Source: Minwuiaceae bacterium (GTDB taxonomy: Bacteria; Pseudomonadota; Alphaproteobacteria; Minwuiales; Minwuiaceae). From it: 64,000 nucleotides of DNA. Location: contig JANQEE010000044.1 of the NCBI GenBank assembly GCA_028278525.1, positions 124,001 through 188,000 on the forward strand, read 5' to 3'. The notes below the pieces were generated by a model. That model searched no databases and had not been told where the DNA came from. It was given only the letters and a program-made list of their open reading frames with translations. The position numbers and the translations under genes were made by a program. Below are positions 27,702 through 36,364 of the stretch, one piece after another (positions within the stretch are counted from its first letter, which is position 1; each line of letters starts with the position of its first letter).

Positions 27702-29366
27702 TCACGTCCGGTCGCGGAAGCGGTTGGTGATCGGATAGCGCCGGTCGCGGCCGAAATTCTTGGCGGTGATCTTCACGCCCGGCGGCGCCTGGCGGCGCTT
27801 GTACTCGGCGATGTAGAGCAGGTGTTCAATGCGGTGCACGGTCTCTTTGTCATGGCCGCGTGCGACGATCTCCTCGACCGCCATCTCGCGCTCGACCAGA
27901 CATTCCAGAATGTCGTCCAGCGCCGGATAGGGCGGCAGGCTGTCCTGGTCGGTCTGGTCCTCGCGCAGTTCGGCGCTCGGCGCCTTGGTGATCACGTTCT
28001 CCGGCACCACCCGGCCCGCCGGCCCCAGCGCGCCGGCCGGCTTCTGCTGATTACGCCAGTTGCAGAGCTCGTAGCAGGTCATCTTGTAGACGTCCTTCAG
28101 CACCGAATAGCCGCCGCACATGTCGCCGTAGATGGTGGCGTAGCCGACCGACATTTCCGACTTGTTGCCGGTCGTCAGCACCATGTTGCCGAACTTGTTG
28201 GAGATCGCCATCAGGGTGACGCCGCGAATGCGCGACTGGATATTCTCTTCCGTGATGTCCGGCTCGCGGCCGTCGAACAGCGGGTTCAGCATTGCTTCGA
28301 ACGCGCCGACCCCCGGCACGATCGGCACCGTGTCCAGCCTGGCGCCCAAGAGTTTCGCGCCCTCGGCGGCATCGTCCAGGCTGTCCTGGCTGGTATAGCG
28401 CGACGGCATCATCACGCAATGCACCCGCTCCGGCCCCAGCGCGTCCACCGCCACGGCCGCCGACAGCGCCGAGTCGACGCCGCCGGAAAGACCCAGCACG
28501 ACGCCGGGGAAACGGTTCTTGTTCACATAGTCGCGGAGGCCCAGCACCATCGCCTGGTAGATGTTCTCGCTCCGCGCCAGCGGCGCCTCGCGCGCGCCGG
28601 TCTCGCAGACCCAGACGTCGTCGTCGCCGCGCGACCATTGGGTCATCACGATGCCAGTTTGGAAGGCCGGCATCTGCACCGCCAGGCCGCGGTCGGCGTT
28701 CAGCACGAACGACGCGCCGTCGAACACCAGCTCGTCCTGGCCGCCGACCTGGTTAAGGTAGATCAGCGGCAGGCCGGTCTCGGTCACCCGGGCGACGGCG
28801 ATATTGGTGCGGACGTCGACCTTATCGACCTCGAACGGCGAGCCGTTGGCGACCACCAGGATCTCCGCCCCGGTCTCGATCAGGCATTCCGGGACTTCCG
28901 GCGTCCAGATATCCTCGCAGATCGGCACGCCCAGGCGGACGCCGCGGAAATTGACCGGGCCGGGCAGCGGCCCGGCCTCGAACACCCGCTTCTCGTCGAA
29001 CACGCCGTAGTTCGGCAGTTCGTGCTTGGTCCGGACCGCGGCGATCTCGCCACCGTCCAGCAACAGGATTGCGTTGAAGACCTTGCCGTCCTCGGCCCAC
29101 GACGTCGGCAGCAGCATCGCCGGGCCGCCGTCGCCGGTCTCGCCCGCCAGTTGCCCGACCTCAACCTGCACCGCCTCCTGCAAGGCCGGTTTCAGCACCA
29201 GATCTTCGGGCGGATAGCCGATCAGAAAGAGTTCCGGGAATACGATCAGGTCGGCGCCGGCCTTGGCCGCCTCGGCCCGGGCCTCGCGCGCCAGGGCAGC
29301 ATTGCCGGCGACGTCGCCGACGGTCGGGTTGAGTTGCGCCAGGGCGATGGTCAGGCGGTCGGTCAT
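27702..29366 (-). CDS. nadE: Glutamine-dependent NAD+ synthetase
   Basis: 554 residues. The N-terminal nitrilase-type glutaminase domain has the Glu of FPELFLIGYPPED and the Cys of VPICEDIW. The C-terminal ATP-pyrophosphatase domain carries the P-loop GLSGGVDSALSA. It converts nicotinic acid adenine dinucleotide to NAD using glutamine. The ATG at 29366 begins MTDRLTIALAQLNPTVGD, the conserved start. A nicotinate phosphoribosyltransferase of the same salvage pathway is encoded at 39931-41097. Confidence 0.96.
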   Translation of the reverse strand: MTDRLTIALAQLNPTVGDVAGNAALAREARAEAAKAGADLIVFPELFLIGYPPEDLVLKPALQEAVQVEVGQLAGETGDGGPAMLLPTSWAEDGKVFNAILLLDGGEIAAVRTKHELPNYGVFDEKRVFEAGPLPGPVNFRGVRLGVPICEDIWTPEVPECLIETGAEILVVANGSPFEVDKVDVRTNIAVARVTETGLPLIYLNQVGGQDELVFDGASFVLNADRGLAVQMPAFQTGIVMTQWSRGDDDVWVCETGAREAPLARSENIYQAMVLGLRDYVNKNRFPGVVLGLSGGVDSALSAAVAVDALGPERVHCVMMPSRYTSQDSLDDAAEGAKLLGARLDTVPIVPGVGAFEAMLNPLFDGREPDITEENIQSRIRGVTLMAISNKFGNMVLTTGNKSEMSVGYATIYGDMCGGYSVLKDVYKMTCYELCNWRNQQKPAGALGPAGRVVPENVITKAPSAELREDQTDQDSLPPYPALDDILECLVEREMAVEEIVARGHDKETVHRIEHLLYIAEYKRRQAPPGVKITAKNFGRDRRYPITNRFRDRT

Positions 29367-29480
29367 GCAATCGGGTCCGGCAGCAGTAAATTTCGCCGCC
29401 GTATATAGCATAGCGCCCAGGCGGTCTTTATCATTTTAGCCGCCCCCGCCGGGGCCAACAAATCAGTCGGGAGGGAACGA

Positions 29481-31013
29481 ATGAACGGCAGGATCATCAG
29501 CGGCGACCGGGAGATCACCGAAACCGATCTAACGAACCGGGTGGCCCAGGCCGCCAGCGGGTTGCGCAATGCCGGCGTCGGCGAGGACGGCGCGGTCGCC
29601 ATCATCCTGCGCAACGACTTCGCTTTCTTCGAGGCCTCGATGGCCGCTGCGCTGATCGGCGCCTACGCCGTACCGATCAACTGGCACTTCAAGGCGGACG
29701 AGGCCGGCTACATCGTCCGCGACTGCGGCGCCCGCGCCGTGGTTGTCCATGCCGACCTGTTGCCGCAAGTCGCCGACGGCATTCCGGACGATGTCGCCCT
29801 GTTCGTCGTGCCGACGCCGCCCGAGGTCGCCGCCGCCTACGGCGTCGCGGAGATTCCGCCGCCGCCGGCGCGCGCCAAGGACTGGGATTCGTTCGTCGCG
29901 GCGCAGGAACCGTGGCGGGAACCCGCGCCGGGCAACCGAACCAGCATGATCTACACCTCCGGCACGACCGGCCGGCCCAAGGGCGTCCGGAGAGAGCCGG
30001 CCGGCGAAGCCGCCAACGCCCGAATGCTGGAGATGGTCGCAACCGTCATGGGCATCGCGCCGGATAGGGAGATCCGGTCGGTCGTCACCGGGCCGATGTA
30101 TCACTCGGCGCCCAACTTCTATGCGCTTTACGCGGCGCGGTGCGGCGCCACCATCTTCCTGCAGCCGCGCTTCGACGCCGAGCAACTGCTGCAACTGATC
30201 GAGGCGGAGCGGATCACCCACATCCACATGGTGCCGACCATGTTCGTCCGCCTGCTGAAACTGCCGGAAGACGTCAAAGCCAAATACGACGTCTCGTCGC
30301 TCGAATTCGTGGTGCACGCCGCGGCCCCCTGTCCGCCCGACGTAAAACGGGCGATGATCGATTGGTGGGGCCCGGTCATCAACGAGTATTACGGCGGCAC
30401 GGAGACCGGCGCCGTTACATTCCACACGGCCAAGGAAGCCCTGGCCAAGCCCGGCACGGTCGGCCGCGCCCTGCCCTGGGGCATCGCCCGGATCTACGAC
30501 GACGACGGCAAACAACTGGGCGCGGGCGAGATCGGCGAAGTGTTCCTTCGGCTGAAGGATTGGCCCGATTTCACCTACCACGGCCAGGACGAACGCCGCC
30601 GCGAAATCGAGCGCGACGGCCTGGTCAGTTGCGGCGACGTCGGCTACCTGGACGAGGACGGCTACCTGTTCCTCCGCGACCGGGCCAAGGACATGGTGAT
30701 TTCCGGCGGCGTCAACATCTACCCGGCCGAGATCGAAGCGGTGCTGATCGGCATGCCCGGCGTGCACGACTGCGCCGTGTTCGGCATTCCCAACGAGGAA
30801 TACGGCGAAGAGCTTTGCGCCTATGTGGAGCCGGAAGACGGCGCCGGCCTGACCGCCGACGACGTGCGCGGTTATCTGCGCGCCCACGTCGCCGGCTACA
30901 AGGTGCCACGCACGGTGGAGTTCCAGTCGCCGCTGCCGCGCGAGGATTCCGGCAAGATCTTCAAGCGCAAGCTACGGGAGCCGTATTGGCGGGATGCAGG
31001 GCGGCGGATTTAG
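29481..31013 (+). CDS. Acyl-CoA synthetase (AMP-forming)
   Basis: 510-residue ANL-superfamily enzyme that activates a carboxylic acid as its CoA thioester. Core motifs are MIYTSGTTGRPKGV (phosphate loop), YGGTETG (A5), and the C-terminal RDRAKDMVISGGVNIYPAEIE hinge with the catalytic Lys in DSGKIFKRKLR. The substrate cannot be read; related proteins act on medium or long fatty acids. The start has GGGAGG upstream (near 29469). No partner gene is on the same strand nearby. Confidence 0.92.
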   Translation: MNGRIISGDREITETDLTNRVAQAASGLRNAGVGEDGAVAIILRNDFAFFEASMAAALIGAYAVPINWHFKADEAGYIVRDCGARAVVVHADLLPQVADGIPDDVALFVVPTPPEVAAAYGVAEIPPPPARAKDWDSFVAAQEPWREPAPGNRTSMIYTSGTTGRPKGVRREPAGEAANARMLEMVATVMGIAPDREIRSVVTGPMYHSAPNFYALYAARCGATIFLQPRFDAEQLLQLIEAERITHIHMVPTMFVRLLKLPEDVKAKYDVSSLEFVVHAAAPCPPDVKRAMIDWWGPVINEYYGGTETGAVTFHTAKEALAKPGTVGRALPWGIARIYDDDGKQLGAGEIGEVFLRLKDWPDFTYHGQDERRREIERDGLVSCGDVGYLDEDGYLFLRDRAKDMVISGGVNIYPAEIEAVLIGMPGVHDCAVFGIPNEEYGEELCAYVEPEDGAGLTADDVRGYLRAHVAGYKVPRTVEFQSPLPREDSGKIFKRKLREPYWRDAGRRI

Positions 31014-31024
31014 GTAAACCGCGC

Positions 31025-31111
31025 CGTCATTGCGAGCGCAGCGAAGCAATCTCGAGACGCCACGTTCCGTGTTTTCCAGATCGCCGCGGCCCTGCGGGCC
31101 TCGCGATGACG
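31025..31111. repeat. Dispersed palindromic repeat, GTCATTGCGAGCGCAGCGAAG type
   Basis: CGTCATTGCGAGCGCAGCGA on the left and CTCGCGATGACG on the right form imperfect inverted ends around about 65 bases. Related half-copies lie at 50242-50301 and 51175-51234. The family is common between genes in alphaproteobacteria. Confidence 0.7.
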
Positions 31112-31133
31112 TGGAACCCGCTGCGCTCGCCAC

Positions 31134-31763
31134 TCACACCGTATAACTCGGCCGCGCCTGCATGGCCTCGTGCCAGCGCCGCAAGTTGGCCGCATCGTCG
31201 GACACCGGCACCTTGATCCACTTGCAAAAGTCGACCGCGACGGTGGCCGTGATATCCGCAAACGAGTAACGTTCGCCGCAGATGAATTCCCGGTCGGCAA
31301 GGTGGTCGTCCAGCATCGCCAGAAAGTCTTTCGTCCTCTCCGTGCCGCGCTCGATCAGGGCCGGAATCTGTTCGTAGTTGCGCGGACCCGTCAGCGCCCG
31401 CCCCGCCAGTCCCCTGGCTTTGTTGCGAAACGCCTCCTGCACGGCCATGAAGCCGTCATGCTCGACCCGCGTGTTCCATTCCAGGACCAGCGCCTTCTCA
31501 TAAGGCGTTACGCCGAGCAACGGCGGGTCCGGGAACACTTCCTCCAGATAACGCGCGATGCCGACGTTCTCGACAATCGTGCTACCGTCATCCAATTGCA
31601 GGACCGGAACAGTGCAGCGCGGGTTGATCGCCCGGAAATCCGGCTTCAGGTGCTCGCCGCCGGCAAGGTCGACGGCGACAATCTCAACCGGCGCGCCTTT
31701 CTCGGCGATGAACATCCGCGTTCGGCGCGGGCTCGGCGCGGTTTCGCAGTCGTAGAGGCGCAT
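31134..31763 (-). CDS. Glutathione S-transferase
   Basis: 209 residues with thioredoxin-like N-terminal domain (MRLYDCETAPSPRRTRMF, cis-Pro in CTVPVLQLDDGS, ENVGIARYLEE) and helical C-terminal domain with the FADITATVAVDF hydrophobic staple. It conjugates or reduces substrates with glutathione. The start overlaps the stop of the upstream hydrolase gene by one base (TGATG), so the two are translated together. The probable catalytic Ser/Cys near residue 6-11 is not decisive. Confidence 0.92.
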   Translation of the reverse strand: MRLYDCETAPSPRRTRMFIAEKGAPVEIVAVDLAGGEHLKPDFRAINPRCTVPVLQLDDGSTIVENVGIARYLEEVFPDPPLLGVTPYEKALVLEWNTRVEHDGFMAVQEAFRNKARGLAGRALTGPRNYEQIPALIERGTERTKDFLAMLDDHLADREFICGERYSFADITATVAVDFCKWIKVPVSDDAANLRRWHEAMQARPSYTV

Positions 31764-32554
31764 CACGACTGACGTGTCAGGAATGCCAGCAGCGCGTCGT
31801 TGAAGGCGTCCGGCTGCTCCAGGTTCGACAGGTGCGCCGCCGATTTCAGCACCACCAGCTCCGAACCCGCGATCTGTTCGTGGATCGCCTCGGACGCGGC
31901 GACCGGGGTTCCCGGGTCGTCCTCGCCAACCACGATGAATGTCGGGATCTTTATCGCCGACAGCCGATCCGTCAGATCCAGTTCCCGGATCGCGTGGCAG
32001 CAGCCGATGAAACCGGCCGGCGGCGTATCTCGGATCATCTCTCGGATGGGATCGACCACGTCGGCGCGCGCTTCCCTGAACGGCGGCGTGAACCAGCGGT
32101 CGATGGTGCCCTCCACCAGCGCCGCCATGCCGTCCGAACCGGCGACGCCGATCCGTTCCTCCCACGCCGGCCCGGCTTCCGCCGGGATACGGCTGGAGGT
32201 GTCGCAGAGCGACAGGCTCAGGAACAAGTCGGGATGGGACAAAGCCAGGGTCTGGCCGATCATGCCGCCCATCGAAAGCCCGACCCAATGGGTGCGCTCA
32301 ACACCCAGCGCCGCCAGCATGCGACGGACATCCGTCGCCAGCATCTCCAGGCTATAGGGTCCTTCCGGCGCTTCCGTACCGCCATGGCCGCGCGTGTCGT
32401 AGCGGATAACGCGGTACTTGTCCGTCAGCGGCGCCATCTGCGGGCCCCACATGTCCAGCGTCGCCGCCAGCGAATGGCTCATGGTCACGACCGGCGCGCC
32501 GTCCGGGCCGTCGACCTGGTAGTTGATGGAAATCCCGTTGGCGTCGATCTGCAT
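31763..32554 (-). CDS. Alpha/beta hydrolase, 3-oxoadipate enol-lactonase-like
   Basis: 263 residues. Nucleophile elbow GLSMGG near residue 93-98, oxyanion region SHSLAATLDMWGPQ, acid within VVGEDDPGTPV and catalytic His in KSAAHLSNLEQPD. The overall layout matches PcaD-like enol-lactonases, but no other beta-ketoadipate pathway gene is nearby, so the substrate is open. It forms a two-gene unit with the GST gene. Confidence 0.88.
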   Translation of the reverse strand: MQIDANGISINYQVDGPDGAPVVTMSHSLAATLDMWGPQMAPLTDKYRVIRYDTRGHGGTEAPEGPYSLEMLATDVRRMLAALGVERTHWVGLSMGGMIGQTLALSHPDLFLSLSLCDTSSRIPAEAGPAWEERIGVAGSDGMAALVEGTIDRWFTPPFREARADVVDPIREMIRDTPPAGFIGCCHAIRELDLTDRLSAIKIPTFIVVGEDDPGTPVAASEAIHEQIAGSELVVLKSAAHLSNLEQPDAFNDALLAFLTRQS

Positions 32555-32671
32555 GTCATTCCCTCCTGTTGCGCCGGCTGGCGTTGACCTGTCGCTTGAC
32601 CCATTCTAACCGTCGCAACGCCGCGAACCAGATGCGGCGGTACGAAATCCGCAACGGGAGATTTGTCCGTC

Positions 32672-33697
32672 ATGAACGCCGAGAATATCCAGGTCGCCTT
32701 GGTCAGCCGGCCCAAGGGGTGGGTGGAAGAAAACAACTTCCAGGTCCGCAACGCGCCCGTTCCGGAACCGGAGGAAGGCGATGTCCTGGTTCGCACCATC
32801 TATCTGTCCTGCGATCCCTATCTGCGCGGACTGATGTCCGCGGCCAGCGGCTATGCGGCGCAACTGCCTTTGGGCCAGCCGGTCAGGGCGCGCGCCGTCG
32901 GACAGGTCGTAAAGTCGCGGCACCCCGGCTATCGGGAAGGCGATCTGGTCTGGGGGTTTCTCGGCTGGGAAACTCATTCCCTGGCCAAGGGCGGCGCCGA
33001 GCTTTGGCCGGCCGATCCGGCGCTCGGCCCGATCTCCCACTTCATCAGCATCCTCGGCATGCCGGGCCTTACCGCCTATGTCGGCATGACAAAAATCTGC
33101 GAACCGAAAGCCGGCGAGACAGCGGTCGTTTCCGGCGCCGCCGGCGCGGTCGGTCAGATCGCCGGGCAACTTGCCAAACAGGCCGGCGCCCGCGTCGTCG
33201 GCAGCGCCGGCAGCGACGAGAAATGCGCCTACATCATCGAAGAGCTCGGTTTCGACGCCGCCTTCAACTACCGCACCGTCGCATCCGTGGGCGACGCCCT
33301 TGCCGATCATTGCAGTGCCGGCATCGACGTCTACTACGACAACGTCGGTGGCGAAACGCTCGACGCCGTGCTGTTGAAGGTCAATCCACATGCCCGCATC
33401 GCCTCCTGCGGCATGATCTCGCAATACAATCGGGAGGAAGCGGCAGGCATCCGCAACCTGTTCGCCATCGTCGGTAACCGCGTGAAGATGCAGGGTTTCG
33501 TGGTCGGCGACCATCTGGCAATGCTGTCCGACTTCCAGGTCGAGATGTCGGGCTGGTTGAAAGACGGCACGGTTACGTACAGAGAGAGCATCGTCGACGG
33601 TATCGAAAACACTCCCACCGCCTTCATCGGCATGCTGCGCGGCGACAATATCGGCAAGCGGCTGGTCAAGGTCGGCGACGACCCGACGGTCGGTTGA
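32672..33697 (+). CDS. NADP-dependent MDR oxidoreductase, CurA/prostaglandin-reductase type (copy 1)
   Basis: 341-residue zinc-free medium-chain reductase. The N-terminal catalytic domain starts with VSRPKGWVEENNF and SCDPYLRGLM; the nucleotide-binding motif is SGAAGAVGQIAGQLAK and is followed by VYYDNVGG. Such enzymes reduce the C=C bond of alpha,beta-unsaturated ketones or aldehydes. The ATG at 32672 has CGGGAG upstream. It is the first of three related genes within 4 kb. Confidence 0.92.
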   Translation: MNAENIQVALVSRPKGWVEENNFQVRNAPVPEPEEGDVLVRTIYLSCDPYLRGLMSAASGYAAQLPLGQPVRARAVGQVVKSRHPGYREGDLVWGFLGWETHSLAKGGAELWPADPALGPISHFISILGMPGLTAYVGMTKICEPKAGETAVVSGAAGAVGQIAGQLAKQAGARVVGSAGSDEKCAYIIEELGFDAAFNYRTVASVGDALADHCSAGIDVYYDNVGGETLDAVLLKVNPHARIASCGMISQYNREEAAGIRNLFAIVGNRVKMQGFVVGDHLAMLSDFQVEMSGWLKDGTVTYRESIVDGIENTPTAFIGMLRGDNIGKRLVKVGDDPTVG

Positions 33698-33727
33698 TGG
33701 ATTGACAGGGAAGCGACAGCGATCAAT

Positions 33728-33747
33728 ATTTAACCGTAGAGTTAAAT
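33728..33747. promoter_or_regulatory. Inverted repeat, ArsR-type operator candidate
   Basis: ATTTAAC-N6-GTTAAAT, a perfect 7-base dyad ending 16 bases before the AHSA1 gene. The TTAAC/GTTAA dyad resembles operators of ArsR regulators that often pair with AHSA1/SRPBCC genes, but no arsR gene is adjacent. Confidence 0.5.
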
Positions 33748-33763
33748 TTTATGACGGTTCGAT

Positions 33764-34222
33764 ATGAGCGCCATTGACGCACAAGAAGATCTGCCGGTGC
33801 TGAGGCTGACCCGACTGCTGCCGGCATCGCCGGAGCGGGTGTTCGATGCCTGGACCGACCCGAAGAGTGTGGCGGTCTGGATGTGCGCCGGCACCACGAC
33901 GGTCGCCAGCGCCGATCTGGACGTCCGTGTCGGCGGCCAATTCCGGGTTATCATGCGCGGCACGGAAAACGACCACGTGCATAGCGGCGAATATCGGGAG
34001 ATCCGGCGGCCGGACCGTCTGGTCTTCACCTGGACATCGTCCGGAACCGAAGGCAAGGAAACTCTGGTGACGCTCGACTTCGTCTCCCGCGGCCAGGGGA
34101 CCGAGCTCCGGCTGACCCACGAAATGCTGCCGAGCCAGGACGCCGCCGACAAGCACCGGGGCGGGTGGACCAGCATCCTCGACAAGCTGGCGGCGCATCT
34201 CGACGCTTCCGGCCGGTCCTAG
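33764..34222 (+). CDS. SRPBCC/AHSA1-domain protein
   Basis: 152 residues forming one START-like domain: the VLRLTRLLPASPERVFDAWTDP opening, VGGQFRVIMRG, then EYREIRRPDRLVFTW and GGWTSILDKLAAHL closing helix. Family members bind hydrophobic ligands; a precise role is unknown. It sits between two MDR oxidoreductase genes in the same direction and may be in one regulon with them. Confidence 0.9.
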   Translation: MSAIDAQEDLPVLRLTRLLPASPERVFDAWTDPKSVAVWMCAGTTTVASADLDVRVGGQFRVIMRGTENDHVHSGEYREIRRPDRLVFTWTSSGTEGKETLVTLDFVSRGQGTELRLTHEMLPSQDAADKHRGGWTSILDKLAAHLDASGRS

Positions 34223-34335
34223 TACTTATCCGCATACCTGCCGAACGGGCGACCGCAGCATCCGACGTTGCTCCTCGCGTCTAACGCGCTATGGTCAGAG
34301 CCAAGTCTAAAATGACAATGCGGGGAGCATGAACC

Positions 34336-35364
34336 ATGACCCAGACGAACACGCAGGTAATCTTCAAGAGCCGACCGGAAGGTTGGGTCAGCGAAGACAA
34401 TTTCGACATCCGCCAGAGCGAACTGCCGGCGCTGGAAGACGGCGACGTTCTGGTGCGCAACATCTACATGTCTGTCGATCCCTACATGCGCGGCCGCATG
34501 ATGGACCGCCAATCCTACGTGCCCGGCTTTCAGATCGGCGAAGTGCTGAGCGGCGGCGCCGTCGGCCAGGTCGAGCAATCCAAGAATTCGAAGTTCTCGG
34601 AAGGCGATTTCGTCACCTCCATGAACCTCGGCTGGGAGCAGTTCACCCGCGTGCCGGGCGGCGCGATGCTGATGCCGGTCGACCCGTCGATGGCGCCGCT
34701 TTCCTACTATCTCGGCGTGCTCGGCATGCCGGGCATGACCGCCTATGTCGGGCTGCTGGATATCGGCGAGCCGAAAGAGGGCGAGACCGTCCTGGTCTCG
34801 GCCGCGTCCGGCGCCGTCGGGCAGATCGTCGGCCAGATCGCCAAGCTGAAAGGCTGCCACGTGGTCGGCAGCGCGGGCGCCGACGACAAGGTCGCCTTCA
34901 TTACCGACGAACTCGGGTTCGACAGCGGTTTCAACTACAAGACCGTCGAAAGCCTCGGCAAGGCACTCGGCGAACATTGCCCGAAGGGCATCGACGTGTT
35001 CTTCGACAATGTCGGCGGCGCGATGCTGGATGCCGTGCTGGCGCGGATCAACGTCCGGGCCAGGCTGGTCGAATGCGGCATGATCTCGCAATACAACCTG
35101 ACCAAGCCGGAAGGTATCCACAACCTGATCGCCATGGTCGGCAATCGCGCCAAGATGCAGGGCTTCATCGTCTCGGACCATTTCGACCGCCTGCCCGCCT
35201 TCATCGCGGAGATGAGCGGCTGGTTGCGCGACGGCACGGTCAAGTACCGCGAAGACATCATGATGGGCGTGGAGAACGCGCCGGCCGCCTTCGTCCGCAT
35301 GCTGAAGGGCGAAAACTTCGGCAAGCAGGTGGTGCAGATCGGCGACGATCCCGCCCGTGCGTAA
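34336..35364 (+). CDS. NADP-dependent MDR oxidoreductase, CurA type (copy 2)
   Basis: 342 residues, closely similar in layout to copy 1: VIFKSRPEGWVSEDNF, SVDPYMRGRM, SAASGAVGQIVGQIAKLKG nucleotide loop, VFFDNVGG and the MISQYN segment. Likely a reductase of unsaturated carbonyl compounds. Its last eight bases overlap the GTG start of copy 3, so both are translated from one message. Confidence 0.92.
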   Translation: MTQTNTQVIFKSRPEGWVSEDNFDIRQSELPALEDGDVLVRNIYMSVDPYMRGRMMDRQSYVPGFQIGEVLSGGAVGQVEQSKNSKFSEGDFVTSMNLGWEQFTRVPGGAMLMPVDPSMAPLSYYLGVLGMPGMTAYVGLLDIGEPKEGETVLVSAASGAVGQIVGQIAKLKGCHVVGSAGADDKVAFITDELGFDSGFNYKTVESLGKALGEHCPKGIDVFFDNVGGAMLDAVLARINVRARLVECGMISQYNLTKPEGIHNLIAMVGNRAKMQGFIVSDHFDRLPAFIAEMSGWLRDGTVKYREDIMMGVENAPAAFVRMLKGENFGKQVVQIGDDPARA

Positions 35365-36364
35365 CGCCAACCGCCAGTGGGTTCTGGAGCGGTTCCCCGA
35401 GGGGATTCCGGCCGAGACAGACTGGCGCCTGGTGGAAAGCCCGGTTCCCGAACCGGGCGACCGCGAGATGCTGGTGCAAAGCCTGTATCTCTCCGTCGAC
35501 CCCTACATGCGGGGCCGGATCAGCCCGGCCAAGAACTACGCAAAGGGTGTCGATATCGGCGAGGTCATGACCGGCAGCGGTGTCGGCGAAGTGGTCCGGT
35601 CCAACCATCCGGATTTCGAACCGGGCGATATCGTCGAGAGCTTTCAGTTCGGCTGGCAGGACTTTGCGATCCTGCCAGCCGAGGGCACCCGCAAGGTCGA
35701 CCCCTCGCTCGGACCGATCCACAGCGCGCTCAGCTACCTCGGGATGCCGGGGCTGTCCGCCTACTTCGCCCTGCTCGATATCGGCCAACCGAAACCGGGC
35801 GATACGGTCGCCATATCCGCGGCATCCGGCGCAGTCGGCCAGATCGCGGGGCAGATCGCCAAGATCAAAGGCTGCCGTGCGGTTGCCATTGCCAGCTCCG
35901 ACGAAAAACTCGCCTGGTGCCGCGAACTGGGTTACGACGCCGGCATCAACTACAAAACCGCGCCGGATCTGACGGCTTCGGTTGCCGAGGCTTGTCCGAA
36001 CGGTGTCGATGTCTTCTTCGACAACACCGCCGGTCCGATCCACGACGCGGTCATGCAGAACCTAGCTCTGAAGGCGCGCGTGATTGTCTGCGGCACCGTC
36101 GCGCTCGCCGATAAGTTCGGCCAGCCCGATATCGGCCCCCGGTCGTTGCGCCAGATTCTGGTCGCGCGGGCCCGGGTCGAGGGCTTTCTGATATTCGATT
36201 TCCAGGACCGATATGAGGCCGCGCGGGAACAGATCGCGGCCTGGCACGCGGAAGGCAAGATCCGGCATCGGGAGGATATCGCCGAGGGTCTGGAGCAAAC
36301 GCCCGCCGCGTTCCTAAAGCTGTTGCGGAGCGAGAATTTCGGCAAGCAATTGGTCAAGGTTTGA
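35357..36364 (+). CDS. NADP-dependent MDR oxidoreductase, CurA type (copy 3)
   Basis: 335 residues from a GTG start inside the end of copy 2. Same family features: SVDPYMRGRI, AASGAVGQIAGQIAKIKG, VFFDNTAG. It differs in the middle: the MISQYN stretch of copies 1 and 2 is replaced by CGTVALADK, and the N-terminus lacks the SRPEGW motif, so the substrate may differ. Overlap supports operon membership. Confidence 0.92.
   Translation: MRNANRQWVLERFPEGIPAETDWRLVESPVPEPGDREMLVQSLYLSVDPYMRGRISPAKNYAKGVDIGEVMTGSGVGEVVRSNHPDFEPGDIVESFQFGWQDFAILPAEGTRKVDPSLGPIHSALSYLGMPGLSAYFALLDIGQPKPGDTVAISAASGAVGQIAGQIAKIKGCRAVAIASSDEKLAWCRELGYDAGINYKTAPDLTASVAEACPNGVDVFFDNTAGPIHDAVMQNLALKARVIVCGTVALADKFGQPDIGPRSLRQILVARARVEGFLIFDFQDRYEAAREQIAAWHAEGKIRHREDIAEGLEQTPAAFLKLLRSENFGKQLVKV

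Noticed and set aside
27477-29408. 643-codon open frame antisense to nadE
   Set aside because: Composition dominated by Arg, His, Ala and Gly; overlaps an unmistakable NAD synthetase.
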